DNA from: Enterococcus casseliflavus NBRC 100478
Lineage (GTDB): Bacteria > Bacillota > Bacilli > Lactobacillales > Enterococcaceae
Assembly: GCF_001544095.1 (NCBI RefSeq)
Contig: NZ_BCPT01000015.1
Span: forward strand, 18,214-82,213
Direction of reading: 5' to 3'
Length of the DNA stretch: 64,000 nt
Shown here: one piece after another, positions 8,896 to 17,134 of the stretch
Layout: every line of letters starts with the position of its first letter
How positions within the stretch are numbered: position 1 is the first letter of the stretch
The notes under the pieces: model-generated
What the model saw: only the letters and a program-made list of their open reading frames with translations
Told to the model about the DNA's origin: nothing
The model's database searches: none
Position numbers and translations under genes: made by a program

Positions 8896-9966
8896 ATGGA
8901 AGAAAATAAATACATCGAGATTGTTAAAGTGTTCTCAAAACTTGGGTTCTTTGCTTTTGGTGGACCAGCTGCTCATATCGCTATGATGGAAGAAGAAGTC
9001 GTGGATAAAAGGCAATGGATGTCTAAGGAAGAGTTTCTAAATTTATTAGGATTTACTAACTTGATTCCTGGTCCAAACTCTACAGAGATGGCAATTATAT
9101 TAGGTCATCGGCGTGCTGGAAAATGGGGATTATTTTTAGCAGGTATTTCATTTATTTTACCAGCAATGGTCATTGTAATGATTATAGGGCACTTTTATAA
9201 ATTATATGGAGACCTTCCTAGAGTTCAAACAATTATGGAGTATATAAAGCCTGTCATTGTAGCAATTATTGTAGCAGCTCTAATAAAGCTTTTTAAAACA
9301 GCTATAAAAGATATATCTACATTTATTGTTTTTTGCCTGTCTCTGCTTTTGGTTGTTTTTGGTGCTTCGGAACTCACTGTGTTAATAGTTGCCGCAATAC
9401 TCTTACTATTAATAAAAAAAGATTGGAATTTTAAAAATTATGTCATAGAGCCATTTAGTCTCTCAATTTTATTTTTAACTTTCCTGAAAATAGGTTTACT
9501 TTTATATGGTAGTGGCTATGTATTACTTGCGTTTATCCAATCAGAATTTGTTGATAAGTTACAAGTATTGACCCAAGTTCAAATGATAGATGCCATATCT
9601 GTAGGCGAATTTACTCCTGGGCCTGTATTTACTACAGCAACTTTTATTGGATATTTACTTTTCGGTATCCCAGGTGCTTTGGTAGCTACAGTAGGGATTT
9701 TTTTACCATCGTTTCTACTGGTTCTTATATTAGCACCACTATTTTCCAAGCTTAAACAATCCAATACATTTTCCAAAATGTTAATTGGTATAAATGCGGC
9801 AGCATTAGCATTGATGGCTAATGTTACCATCCAATTAGGACAAAATATATTTGTTGAATGGTATTTCATTTTAATTTTTTTTATTAGTCTATTAGGTATT
9901 CTTAAATACAAAATTAACTCTGCATTCTTCATTTTAGGGGGAATTCTATTAGGTCTATTTTTATGA
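8896..9966 (+). CDS. chrA: ChrA-family chromate transporter
   Basis: CHR-superfamily membrane protein of 356 aa with two homologous halves, the usual bidomain form. The N-terminal half carries FFAFGGPAAHIAMM and TNLIPGPNSTEMAI; the C-terminal half carries the counterpart SVGEFTPGPVFTTATFIGYL. About ten hydrophobic segments are visible. Characterised members export chromate by proton exchange; whether this one uses chromate in its host is not shown. The start has a good GGAGGG site. It stands alone between a terminator and unknown small genes, close to the arsenic operon, which suits a metal-oxyanion resistance strip. Confidence 0.9.
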   Translation: MEENKYIEIVKVFSKLGFFAFGGPAAHIAMMEEEVVDKRQWMSKEEFLNLLGFTNLIPGPNSTEMAIILGHRRAGKWGLFLAGISFILPAMVIVMIIGHFYKLYGDLPRVQTIMEYIKPVIVAIIVAALIKLFKTAIKDISTFIVFCLSLLLVVFGASELTVLIVAAILLLLIKKDWNFKNYVIEPFSLSILFLTFLKIGLLLYGSGYVLLAFIQSEFVDKLQVLTQVQMIDAISVGEFTPGPVFTTATFIGYLLFGIPGALVATVGIFLPSFLLVLILAPLFSKLKQSNTFSKMLIGINAAALALMANVTIQLGQNIFVEWYFILIFFISLLGILKYKINSAFFILGGILLGLFL

Positions 9967-10184
9967 TTTAGATTAGATGATCTAATGATAAGAGTTTTGC
10001 ATAAGAATGTTAGGGTATTTATGTATAAAAACAATAGATTTTTTTGTAGGTAAGGGGTAACATACTATTGTAAAGATATCTGATGTTGAATTGAAATTTA
10101 TTTGATTACGTAATATGTATTTTTAAATAGCAGAAGTGGTTAGTTAATCTCTCTTTTCGCTGAGTTTTTTATTAAGGGAAGGAC

Positions 10185-10475
10185 GTGATTTTCCTGAAAG
10201 TTGAGAAAGAAGAATTTAAACGAGTTATTAATGACGCGTCTCACTTAGAATATAATTATATTCATCGGGATTTAGAAAAGATTACTGATCCTAACTTGAA
10301 GGACGAAGAAGTAGAGTATTTGATTGTAAATCAGATACATCACAGACTTTTAAAAAGTTCACACAAATCGTTATTTGGAAATAAAATAATAATAAAAAGT
10401 ATTGATGAAAAAGATTACAAGTTATTAAGATATTATGTGGAAGCATTATCGGAAAACCACTATAGAATAAAATAA
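10185..10475 (+). CDS. Hypothetical protein, 96 aa
   Basis: Soluble, charged protein with a GTG start behind GGGAAGG. No signal peptide, membrane segment or motif that I recognise. Composition (many K, E, Y, H) is consistent with a small cytosolic protein. It stands alone between chrA and another small gene. Confidence 0.55.
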   Translation: MIFLKVEKEEFKRVINDASHLEYNYIHRDLEKITDPNLKDEEVEYLIVNQIHHRLLKSSHKSLFGNKIIIKSIDEKDYKLLRYYVEALSENHYRIK

Positions 10476-10802
10476 TATTCCTTAAAGTCTTAGGTTTCGA
10501 AAAGTTAATTATTACTTATGTGAATGGTTTTTAAATAAATGATTGCTTGATAAAAAATGATTATGAATTCTACAATATTGATTTTAACGGATCAGAAATT
10601 ATAGGATTTTGCTCTATTTTAAAATCGAGCTGAAGCTGGATCTAAGAATAGGAGACAATAAATAGATGTACTGCTTTATTAACATAAAAAAAGCAATTTT
10701 TAATCTGTGATGATTGGCTTGCTAGTTTGTGATATTTTTTAGTTAAAAGTTACTTGCATTTGCTATGTCTAACTGTAGGTAATACCATTTTGGAGGGATG
10801 AT
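10476..10802. other. Intergenic region, nothing recognised
   Basis: About 330 AT-rich bases. No open frame with a ribosome site, no clear hairpin with T-run and no repeated motif. It ends in the TTGGAGGG ribosome site of the next small gene. Confidence 0.5.
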
Positions 10803-11006
10803 ATGGAAGAAAGTGAGAGTTTTGAACAGCACTGGCTATTGTCATTTAGTATCCAACGTGTAAAATATCTGAAACTTCTTTCCGCCTATCCAAAAACTAC
10901 TTGGACGGAGGAGGAAAAGAAGGTATTTCTCTGGTTGTGTCAGATGGATATCGATACACTTGAAACAATGGAGATCATTTTTAGCAAATTAGCACACAAA
11001 AAATGA
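10803..11006 (+). CDS. Hypothetical protein, 67 aa
   Basis: Small helical protein with an excellent GGAGGG ribosome site 6 bases before the ATG. Tryptophan-rich (three W in 67 residues) and without membrane segments. It is followed by a weak hairpin (CAGCTACT / AGTAGCTG, 11013-11039) that may end the transcript. Function unknown. Confidence 0.6.
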   Translation: MEESESFEQHWLLSFSIQRVKYLKLLSAYPKTTWTEEEKKVFLWLCQMDIDTLETMEIIFSKLAHKK

Positions 11007-11081
11007 ATAAGACAGCTACTCATTCTTACAAGTAGCTGCCTTTAATATGAAAAGAGCTTGGCCATTAGAGAGTTTCACTCC

Positions 11082-11231
11082 TTATGCTAGTTTTTCTAAT
11101 TCATGTACTGCATTTTCGATTGTAGTACCGGTTGCCACTTTGGTTTCATCATTTTTAGAAAAAACAATAAACAAGTTTAAGTTAGTGTCCAAAGTAACAC
11201 GATAATCAATTGTTTTGTTAGTGAATGTCAT
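11082..11231 (-). CDS. Hypothetical small protein, 49 aa
   Basis: Reads MTFTNKTIDYRVTLDTN... with an ATG at 11231 just after GAGAGGAG on the minus strand. The longer frame to 11312 runs through the promoter and was not used. The sequence has alternating hydrophobic and charged residues and a short C-terminal helix (IENAVHELEKLA), so a small alpha/beta protein. An extended -10 lies 70 bases upstream. It is divergent from the cold-shock gene. Function unknown. Confidence 0.6.
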   Translation of the reverse strand: MTFTNKTIDYRVTLDTNLNLFIVFSKNDETKVATGTTIENAVHELEKLA

Positions 11232-11300
11232 AATACATTCTCCTCTCTCAAATAGTGACGAAAGGTAACGATAACGTTCATAGCGAAATTCTATATAGAT

Positions 11301-11309
11301 AGTATAGCA
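11301..11309 (-). promoter_or_regulatory. Extended -10 promoter element (minus)
   Basis: On the minus strand TGCTATACT gives a TATACT -10 with an upstream TG. It lies about 70 bases before the 49-aa gene. A near-identical element precedes the minus-strand gene at 12533-12775, so the two small genes may share a promoter type. Confidence 0.55.
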
Positions 11310-11374
11310 CATTAAAAATAAAATAGTGTATAGTGAGTGATAAGTTTATAAAAAAATAATATTTTTATGTAAAG

Positions 11375-11403
11375 TTGCAACTAAAGAGTTTGTGTGGTAT
11401 ACT
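11375..11403 (+). promoter_or_regulatory. Promoter of the cold-shock gene
   Basis: TTGCAA (11375-11380), 17-base spacer, TATACT (11398-11403) with an extended-10 TGG in front. Transcription would start near 11410, leaving an untranslated leader of about 117 bases, as is common for csp genes whose leaders are temperature-sensitive. Confidence 0.7.
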
Positions 11404-11526
11404 ACTTGTAGTGATAAACTTTGAAACGTATTAAGAGTGCTATACATAAATTTATACTCTCCTTTTGCTTATCAAACAATTATTGCAACAAAACGCATTC
11501 GTAATGATGCACAAGGAGGAAATAGT

Positions 11527-11727
11527 ATGAATAAAGGTACAGTAAAATGGTTTAATTCAGATAAAGGTTTTGGGTTCATTACAGGAGAAGATGGTCAAGA
11601 TGTCTTTGCTCATTTTTCAGCGATTCAAGCGGATGGATTTAAATCTTTAGATGAAGGTCAAGCAGTTACTTTTGATACTGAAGAAGGTCAACGCGGTTTG
11701 CAAGCTGCTAATATCTATAAAGCATAA
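11527..11727 (+). CDS. cspA: CspA-family cold-shock protein
   Basis: Single cold-shock domain of 66 aa that binds single-stranded RNA/DNA and melts RNA structure at low temperature. RNP1 is [10 protein letters not shown] and RNP2 is DVFAHFSAI; the start [10 protein letters not shown] is canonical. AAGGAGGA precedes the ATG at 11527; the longer in-frame extension lies in the leader. It has its own promoter and a strong terminator. The symbol is generic, since enterococci carry several csp paralogues. Confidence 0.93.
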   Translation: MNKGTVKWFNSDKGFGFITGEDGQDVFAHFSAIQADGFKSLDEGQAVTFDTEEGQRGLQAANIYKA

Positions 11728-11738
11728 AAGTGCCTTTT

Positions 11739-11771
11739 AACCCGTCTCAACATGTGTGAGGCGGGTTTTTC
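11739..11771 (+). terminator. Terminator after the cold-shock gene
   Basis: Stem AACCCGTCTCA / TGAGGCGGGTT (one mismatch) followed by TTTTC. The next ribosome site begins only 10 bases later, so readthrough into the following gene is possible. Confidence 0.8.
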
Positions 11772-11793
11772 ATACTTCAAAGGAGGGGTAAGA

Positions 11794-12009
11794 ATGAGTT
11801 TTTCACAATGGAAACCACAACAACTTTCAATAGAAGGCCAAGCTTTTCATATAGATCAACAGGTCATATTTCGATATAGAAAAAAACAAGCAGCTGGAAC
11901 AATTATAAAGCTACTCAGCAATTCGGCAGTTGTAACCCTTTCAAATTCAGAAGTGACGAATACTACGGAAAGAACAGTTATAAATTATAAAAATTTAATG
12001 AGTAACTGA
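11794..12009 (+). CDS. DUF2187-like small protein
   Basis: Protein of 71 aa starting at 11794 after AAAGGAGGGG. The pattern QQVIFRYRKKQAAGTIIKLLSNSAVVTL...ERTVINYKN resembles DUF2187 proteins (KOW/SH3-like small barrel; conserved G.I..L..NSV.V.L and ERTVVN.KN). Such proteins are often found beside csp genes in enterococci, which fits here. The biochemical role is unknown; a nucleic-acid-binding barrel is plausible but unproven. Confidence 0.6.
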   Translation: MSFSQWKPQQLSIEGQAFHIDQQVIFRYRKKQAAGTIIKLLSNSAVVTLSNSEVTNTTERTVINYKNLMSN

Positions 12010-12095
12010 AATCAATGAAGAATAGATTGAGTTTTTTAATCACGTACTATGTATATGTAAACTGGATAGACGATTGGTTTGAGTGGAGGAATAAA

Positions 12096-12401
12096 ATGCA
12101 AAAAGAAGCTATTCATCAGTTAATCGTAAAATTGACACTTAACAAAAATTGGCTTAATGACCCAATGATTGTTAATCAAGTGAAATATCTAGGAGATCAA
12201 CTTTCTTGTACACGACGTTCTCCGATTAATTATAATCAGATTCAGGGAATCAATGTTTATTATCTGGATGGTTCTGAAAAAATGTATACTTCTTTAAAAA
12301 GTTGCTGTGAAGGAGAAAAACTCTTCAAAGGAACCATCCAGAAATATATTTTATCTGATTCACCCATAGCAGATGGCAGATATTTCTGTGTCATTCGCTA
12401 A
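12096..12401 (+). CDS. Hypothetical protein, 101 aa
   Basis: I start at ATG 12096, preceded by GAGTGGAGGA; an in-frame ATG at 12015 lacks a ribosome site. The protein is soluble and basic, with a DQLSCTRRSP segment and a CC pair in LKSCCEGEK. No family recognised. It lies 86 bases after the DUF2187-like gene, possibly on the same transcript. Confidence 0.55.
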   Translation: MQKEAIHQLIVKLTLNKNWLNDPMIVNQVKYLGDQLSCTRRSPINYNQIQGINVYYLDGSEKMYTSLKSCCEGEKLFKGTIQKYILSDSPIADGRYFCVIR

Positions 12402-12502
12402 TCTATAAACTTCTAAATCCGCCACCATAAGTTTTGCGATAAATATTTCTTTTTATTAAGCAGATTAAGGATGAACATTTAGTTCATTAGATACAGATAT
12501 AC

Positions 12503-12531
12503 AAAAAAACTAGCTATGATCAGCTAGTTAA
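12503..12531 (-). terminator. Terminator of the minus-strand 80-aa gene
   Basis: Stem AACTAGCT / AGCTAGTT around ATGATC, followed on the minus strand by a run of seven T. It sits directly after the stop of the 80-aa gene. Confidence 0.75.
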
Positions 12532-12532
12532 A

Positions 12533-12775
12533 TTATTTATACATAAGAGAGTTACATCTAGATTTAGCTTCCTCTAAAGTAGAAAATTTTTCGATATCAA
12601 TATCGTAAATAAATAATTTGAGTTGAATATTGTGCAACTCTTTCAAATTTAGCACAGCAAATGACGTGATCAAAGGTGGTCTCGATTGAAAATCATACAA
12701 ATTTGTTTTTGCTTTTGATGAATATAAACGGTAGTCCGAACTAAAAACTTCTACTGGATAAAAATTAGTATTCAT
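12533..12775 (-). CDS. Hypothetical protein, 80 aa
   Basis: Small soluble protein with ATG at 12775 behind AGTAGGTG. It has its own extended -10 (minus-strand TGCTATACT around 12807) and terminator, so it is a complete transcription unit. No motif recognised. The promoter resembles that of the 49-aa gene at 11082. Confidence 0.55.
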   Translation of the reverse strand: MNTNFYPVEVFSSDYRLYSSKAKTNLYDFQSRPPLITSFAVLNLKELHNIQLKLFIYDIDIEKFSTLEEAKSRCNSLMYK

Positions 12776-13212
12776 ATTTGAACACCTACTTTCATGGTAC
12801 TTATCCAGTATAGCACTTAAAAGAAGTCAAAAGTAAAAATAGAAAAAACGTAAGGGATTCCTAAGCATTGCTTCTACATCGTAATTACTTGCAAAAAAGA
12901 AATATATAGCGTAGGCTGATTAAGCAACATGCATTAATCTAAGAAGAGTACCGGCACAGAAAACTTGGGGAAGTTTTTCTGGACTGCGCCGAATACTCTT
13001 CGTTTTTTTATTTTAACATTATTCTTACTTAATAAACATTAGAATATGAGAAGTTGCATTTAACTGATTTTATCTATTGCTTAATATTTTAATAGTCTAC
13101 GGAATGTGAGGAGGTATTTAGTATAGTATTAGCATAGAGACAAGAGGCTTCTGGTTTCTCTAGAGTTAACTCCATGGTTTATTATAAATAAGAAGAATGA
13201 GGAGGAGATTCG
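12776..13212. other. Intergenic region
   Basis: Contains the promoter of the 80-aa gene, a large hairpin at 12943-13009 and the leader of the broken merR gene. No coding frame seen. Confidence 0.5.
12943..13009 (+). terminator. Long-stem terminator-like hairpin
   Basis: The outer stem GAAGAGTA / TACTCTTC encloses a second stem ACAGAAAA / TTTTTCTG and is followed by eight T. No gene on the plus strand directly precedes it, so it may be the end of a lost gene or of a small RNA. Confidence 0.6.
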
Positions 13213-13454
13213 ATGAATATAAAAAAGCAGCTGAAATGTTTGATTTAAGTGTGGATACACTAAGCTATTATGAGCGTGTTGGCGTGATACCACCCGTTCA
13301 CCGCCACGAGAGCGGCTACCGAGATTATACTACCAATGATTTAAATTGGATTTATCTAGCAAAAAACTTGCGAAATGCTGGATTGTCGATTGAATCTTTA
13401 ATTGATTTTGCTCAACTAGTTCAATTACGTGAAACACAAAATGATGCTATATAG
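13213..13454 (+). pseudogene. Frameshifted, truncated MerR-family regulator
   Basis: The reading AEMFDLSVDTLSYYERVGVIPPVHRHESGYRDYTTNDLNWIYLAKNLRNAGLSIESLIDFAQL is a typical MerR DNA-binding domain. The natural start ATG 13213, behind AGGAGGAG, is out of frame with it: the run of six A after ATGAATAT is one base too short to read MNIKKAAEMF. The intact frame opens only through an unrelated MRRRFDEY leader. The C-terminal effector half is missing: the frame stops at 13454 and only degraded sequence follows. A homopolymer frameshift plus loss of the 3' half makes this a pseudogene. Confidence 0.8.
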
Positions 13455-13746
13455 ATAGAAGGAAAAATTTGGGAGGTTATCATTCTGGATGAAAAATAAG
13501 CGTAGCTATTAAAGAATTTTACATTTAACTGCTGAAAAGGAATGGTAAGATTCTCCAAAAATTGTCAATGAGGTTCAAACGATAGAAACAACTATTTTAG
13601 ACGGACGCGCTTCGCCCATGAACTATTAGGAGTCAAACGGAATAAGAGTTACTGAATCATAAGAACAATGTCAGAAACTATGCAACGATCAGTGGCTGCG
13701 TAGCTAATGAACTACCGTGTCGAGTAATTATTACAAAACTTATTAA
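13455..13746. other. Degraded sequence before the IS
   Basis: About 290 bases without any sustained frame, between the merR remnant and the IS982 end. Probably decayed coding sequence of the merR 3' half and a neighbour, but I could not reconstruct it. Confidence 0.4.
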
Positions 13747-14786
13747 ACCCGTGGTGCTAGTTAATTTTTTCCTAGAGGAAAATGTCTAAACATGTTGGTA
13801 AATCAACAAAAAAACGCATATAGTAGTCTCAAAACTCCCAAGAAATGAGGACTACATATGCGTTCATCAAAATATACTGAACATTATACAGATACTTTTA
13901 TAACATTCAAGGAAATTATGAGAACTGTTTCTAACATATACCACAATTGTGTACCAGATAAGATTAAAAACCGAAGAAATACTGATCAACTGAAGCAACG
14001 CGATACAGTGATTATTGCTTGTGTTATATGGGGCATAATTAATGGCTATACTAGCCAAAGAGCCACGTATAGAGCGGTTTGTTCCGTCTTATTTCCTAAT
14101 GGTGACTTTCCTAGTAGGAGTCGATTCACTCGCTTAAGTTCAAACTTAGCTTACACTATCAAGATTATTCGATACTTTTTCATCAAGAAGCTCACCAAAG
14201 GTGAACTAGTCGGAATTATAGATAGTTTTCCTAGTTTATTATGTAAACCAGTTAGAAATAGACAAGCAAAACTATTGAATCAAATAGCCAAAGTTGGCTA
14301 TAACTCAACAAAAAAATCTTATTTTTATGGTCTTAAAATTCATATGATCGTTACTAAGACTGGCTTTCCGATTACTTACTCAATCACGAATCCAGGTGTC
14401 CATGACGTGAAAGTGTTAGAGACTTTATCGGAAGAAGCGAATCTTCCCAATATCCTAGGGCACAAAGGATATATTAGCCATAAAATCCATGAAAAGCTTG
14501 CCCTTAAGGGCATTACTATATCCGTTCCGCCACGTAAAAACATGGATAAATCAGAAAAACTAGACCACAGCTTACTTGGAAAACAAAGAAAAACAGTTGA
14601 GACTGTTTTTTCTTCCTTAGAAAAATTAGGTTGTCAAAATTTCAACTCACGTTCTGTTAAAGGGATAGAGAGTAGATTTGAAAGCATATTACTGGCTTAC
14701 AGTGTTCTATTAAGTCGAGCACAACGACGTTTTGAAGGAACTTTGAGATATTCTTTAGGATATTAAAATTAACTAGCACCACGGGT
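13747..14786 (+). mobile_element. IS982-family insertion sequence, complete
   Basis: Element of 1040 bp with matching inverted ends ACCCGTGGTGCTAGTTAATTTT (13747) and its complement ending at 14786. It holds one intact transposase. Size, ends and protein match IS982-family elements such as those common in enterococci. I see no target duplication of the usual length at the flanks. An almost identical left end lies at 16065-16172 in the opposite orientation. Confidence 0.88.
13858..14766 (+). CDS. IS982-family transposase
   Basis: DDE transposase of 302 aa, full length for the family and without stops. Acidic catalytic positions fit GIIDSFP (first D), NPGVHDVKVL (second D) and KTVETVFSSLEKL (E). 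It also has the N-terminal helical region with KQRDTVIIACVIWG. The gene fills the IS and ends 20 bases before its right end. Confidence 0.9.
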   Translation: MRSSKYTEHYTDTFITFKEIMRTVSNIYHNCVPDKIKNRRNTDQLKQRDTVIIACVIWGIINGYTSQRATYRAVCSVLFPNGDFPSRSRFTRLSSNLAYTIKIIRYFFIKKLTKGELVGIIDSFPSLLCKPVRNRQAKLLNQIAKVGYNSTKKSYFYGLKIHMIVTKTGFPITYSITNPGVHDVKVLETLSEEANLPNILGHKGYISHKIHEKLALKGITISVPPRKNMDKSEKLDHSLLGKQRKTVETVFSSLEKLGCQNFNSRSVKGIESRFESILLAYSVLLSRAQRRFEGTLRYSLGY

Positions 14787-14821
14787 GATTTATAGTATAC
14801 TATGTCAAAAGGAGGAGTTAG

Positions 14822-15319
14822 ATGAACAATCAAATCACACTAGCGTATTTAGATTATGATGATCTAGATGCTTTACAAGTTGTAAGTGTTGTCAGTTTTT
14901 ATGAATCGTTTATCGATGGCGCAGATCCACTTGATATGCAAGGATATTTACAGACACAATTGACAACTGAAATATTGGCAGTAGAATTGGCACAGTCAAC
15001 CAGTAAATTTATTGGTATTAAGGATCATCAAATACTCATTGGTTATATGAAAGTCAATGATGAAAAAGATACTATAGAGATTCAACGGCTCTATCTGCTC
15101 AAAGATTATCAAAACAAAGGGTTAGGGCAACGGTTACTCGATGAAGCGAATCGTTATGCTAAAACGAAACAAAAACGTTATTTACGTTTGACTGTTTATG
15201 AAAAAAATCATGCAGGTATTCGTTTTTATGAACGTCATGGATTTAAAAAAATCGGGATCAAACATTTTCCTTTAGGAAAACAAGATCGTATTTGTCCGAT
15301 TTTAGAAAAAGAAATCTAA
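14822..15319 (+). CDS. GNAT-family N-acetyltransferase
   Basis: Acetyl-CoA-dependent acetyltransferase of 165 aa. Motif A with the CoA-binding loop is LYLLKDYQNKGLGQRLLDEA (Q-x-x-G-x-G/A type), followed by motif B VYEKNHAGIRFYERHGFKKIG. The ribosome site GGAGGAG is well placed. The substrate cannot be told from sequence. It lies just beyond the IS and converges on the PHP gene with a shared terminator. Confidence 0.85.
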   Translation: MNNQITLAYLDYDDLDALQVVSVVSFYESFIDGADPLDMQGYLQTQLTTEILAVELAQSTSKFIGIKDHQILIGYMKVNDEKDTIEIQRLYLLKDYQNKGLGQRLLDEANRYAKTKQKRYLRLTVYEKNHAGIRFYERHGFKKIGIKHFPLGKQDRICPILEKEI

Positions 15320-15357
15320 AAAAACGTCCTCACTTTTGATGCTGAGGACGTTTTTTT
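15318..15357. terminator. Bidirectional terminator
   Basis: Perfect stem AACGTCCTCA / TGAGGACGTT flanked by A-run and T-run, serving the GNAT gene on plus and the PHP gene on minus. It overlaps the PHP stop codon by a base or two. Confidence 0.85.
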
Positions 15358-16064
15358 AGACTGGTAATGGAACCATAATTCGCTTTCCTTTTTGATAAAT
15401 CGCTAATTCCGTCACACCTTTTGCTTTTAACAGAGCAAAAAGATCATCGAAATGGAAACGGAAATGTTCAAGGTAATGCCCATCTGATCCAACACTAAAC
15501 AAGGTACCACCACGTGAAAGATATAAATCGATGACATATTCATATAACGCTAAATTGTCATACAAGTAAGCGCTCTTAGCATTTAATTCGAATGCCAATT
15601 TATTTTTGATTACTTGATCTAGAATCGGTAAAAACTGCGCTTCATATTGTTTAAATTCAGCAACGGATAGACCAAATACCCGAAAACCATAGTCAAAATG
15701 AGCAAAGACATCTGCTTCTATAACAACTAGTGCTTCTGAAAGTTGTGCAAAATACTGAGGAATCACAATAGCAGGATCCATATCTTTGACTTCGTCATCT
15801 AAATAATCAAATTGACCATTATGATGCACACTGAGTAATTTTAAATCGTAATCTTTATCGGCTAAATAGTCGATGATCCGATTCTTTTCAGAAGCGATGT
15901 AACCGATTTCGATGCCTTTTAAAACACGATTGCCAAAACGCTTATTTAAGCTATCGATTGTTTAACTGTACATTTCATAATCGGGGATATCATCGACTTT
16001 AGTAACAGGATTGGCTAAGTCAAAATGTTCAGTTGTCACGACGTAACCATCGTAGTTTGTTAAA
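15356..16064 (-). pseudogene. PHP-domain (histidinol-phosphatase-like) gene, truncated with nonsense codon
   Basis: Read on the minus strand from the IS remnant at 16064: a PHP phosphoesterase lacking its N-terminus (first readable part YVVTTEHFDLANPVTKVDD), then TAA at 15962-15964 where YSQTID would be expected (CAA to TAA). The frame then continues uninterrupted through GIEIGYIASEKN, VHHNGQFDYLDDEV, FAHFDYGFR and VGSDGHYLEHF to the stop at 15356. These are PHP metal-binding motifs of the HisK/HisJ type. The 3' part can still be read from a GTG at 15829 (157 aa), but that would lack the first metal-binding motif. The 5' end was probably lost with the IS982 remnant beside it. Confidence 0.82.
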
Positions 16065-16172
16065 TAGTCCTCATTTCTTGGGAGTTTTGAGACTATTATA
16101 TGCGTTTTTTTGTTGATTTACCAACATGTTTAGACATTTTCCTCTAGGAAAAAATTAACTAGCACCACGGGT
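16065..16172 (-). mobile_element. IS982 left-end remnant, 108 bp
   Basis: Reverse complement of positions 13747-13854 of the complete IS with a single mismatch (107/108). It contains the terminal inverted repeat and leader but stops just before the transposase start. It abuts the truncated PHP gene on one side and intact sequence of the amino-acid module on the other. Confidence 0.9.
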
Positions 16173-16193
16173 AGTATTTTATATTCTTATATT

Positions 16194-16228
16194 AAAAAGA
16201 AAGATGCCGTTTGCATCTTTCTTTTTTT
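16194..16228. terminator. Terminator hairpin upstream of the amino-acid module
   Basis: Perfect stem AAAAGAAAGATGC / GCATCTTTCTTTT with short loop CGTTT and T-run. It separates the IS remnant from the ABC operon. Confidence 0.8.
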
Positions 16229-16346
16229 AGTTAAAAGGGAGAATTTATAAAATTAATGAAGTTTTAGTAATGAATCTATTGAAAAATTTTTTTCCATTAG
16301 TAATATTGTCTAATAATCAGAATATTCAGAAAAAAGGAGGGGCAAT

Positions 16347-17099
16347 ATGTCGGAATTTTTTCAGTGGAAATTAGTTTGGGAATATTTTCCAAAGGTTTTA
16401 AGTGCTTTGCCGGTTACGTTGATGATAGTAGCAGTGGCGTCGATTACAGGATTGCTTTTAGGGATTTTACTTGCATTTATTCGTGTCGAAAAAGTGCCAT
16501 TTCTGAGTCAACTGGCGGCAGTCTTCGTTTCATTTATTCGAGGCACACCGATATTGGTTCAACTGTATGTTGTGTATTATGGTGTACCCGCCTTATTACA
16601 AATGATTCAAATCGATGTTTCCTCATGGAATAAAATTATTTTCATCTATATCACCTACGGATTAAATACTGCTGCCTTTCAGTCTGAAACTTTCCGGGCT
16701 GCGATTCTAAGTGTACCGGTCACACAGAAGGAAGCGAGTATTGCTTGCGGATTGACGAAAACACAAATGTATCGACAAGTGATTTTATCGCAAGTTGTCC
16801 GTGTCGCATTACCTGCATTTGGTACAACTACGATTGCACTGCTGCAAGACACATCGCTGGCTTTTACCATTGGGGTAGTGGATGTTGTCGGCAAAGCGCG
16901 AGCGATAGGCGCAGTGACCTTCCATACACTTGAAGGCTATGTCGGTGCGGCGATCTTGTTTATTACCTTAAGCTTCCTCTTAGAACGTGTTTTCACCGGT
17001 CTGGAACGTCGGATGAGTTTTTCGAAAACAAAACAACAAACAGCAAAAGTACCACTGATATCATGGACCAAAAAACAGCAAAAAATCAAAACAACATAG
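16347..17099 (+). CDS. Amino-acid ABC transporter permease 1
   Basis: His/Glu/Gln-type ABC permease of 250 aa with five or six membrane spans. Near the end is the ATPase-contact loop EASIACGLTKTQMYRQVILSQ (EAA motif variant); FIRGTPILVQLY is the conserved family segment. It leads an operon with the binding protein, a second permease and an ATPase, so uptake of a polar amino acid or cystine-like substrate is likely. The start has AAGGAGG. Confidence 0.9.
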   Translation: MSEFFQWKLVWEYFPKVLSALPVTLMIVAVASITGLLLGILLAFIRVEKVPFLSQLAAVFVSFIRGTPILVQLYVVYYGVPALLQMIQIDVSSWNKIIFIYITYGLNTAAFQSETFRAAILSVPVTQKEASIACGLTKTQMYRQVILSQVVRVALPAFGTTTIALLQDTSLAFTIGVVDVVGKARAIGAVTFHTLEGYVGAAILFITLSFLLERVFTGLERRMSFSKTKQQTAKVPLISWTKKQQKIKTT

Positions 17100-17134
17100 G
17101 AAAATTTTGGATAGAGGGAAAGGGAGGAATTCAA

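Noticed and set aside
16065..16172. A MITE-like 108-bp element
   Set aside because: It has only one terminal repeat and is identical to the left end of the nearby IS982 element, so it is a truncated IS copy.
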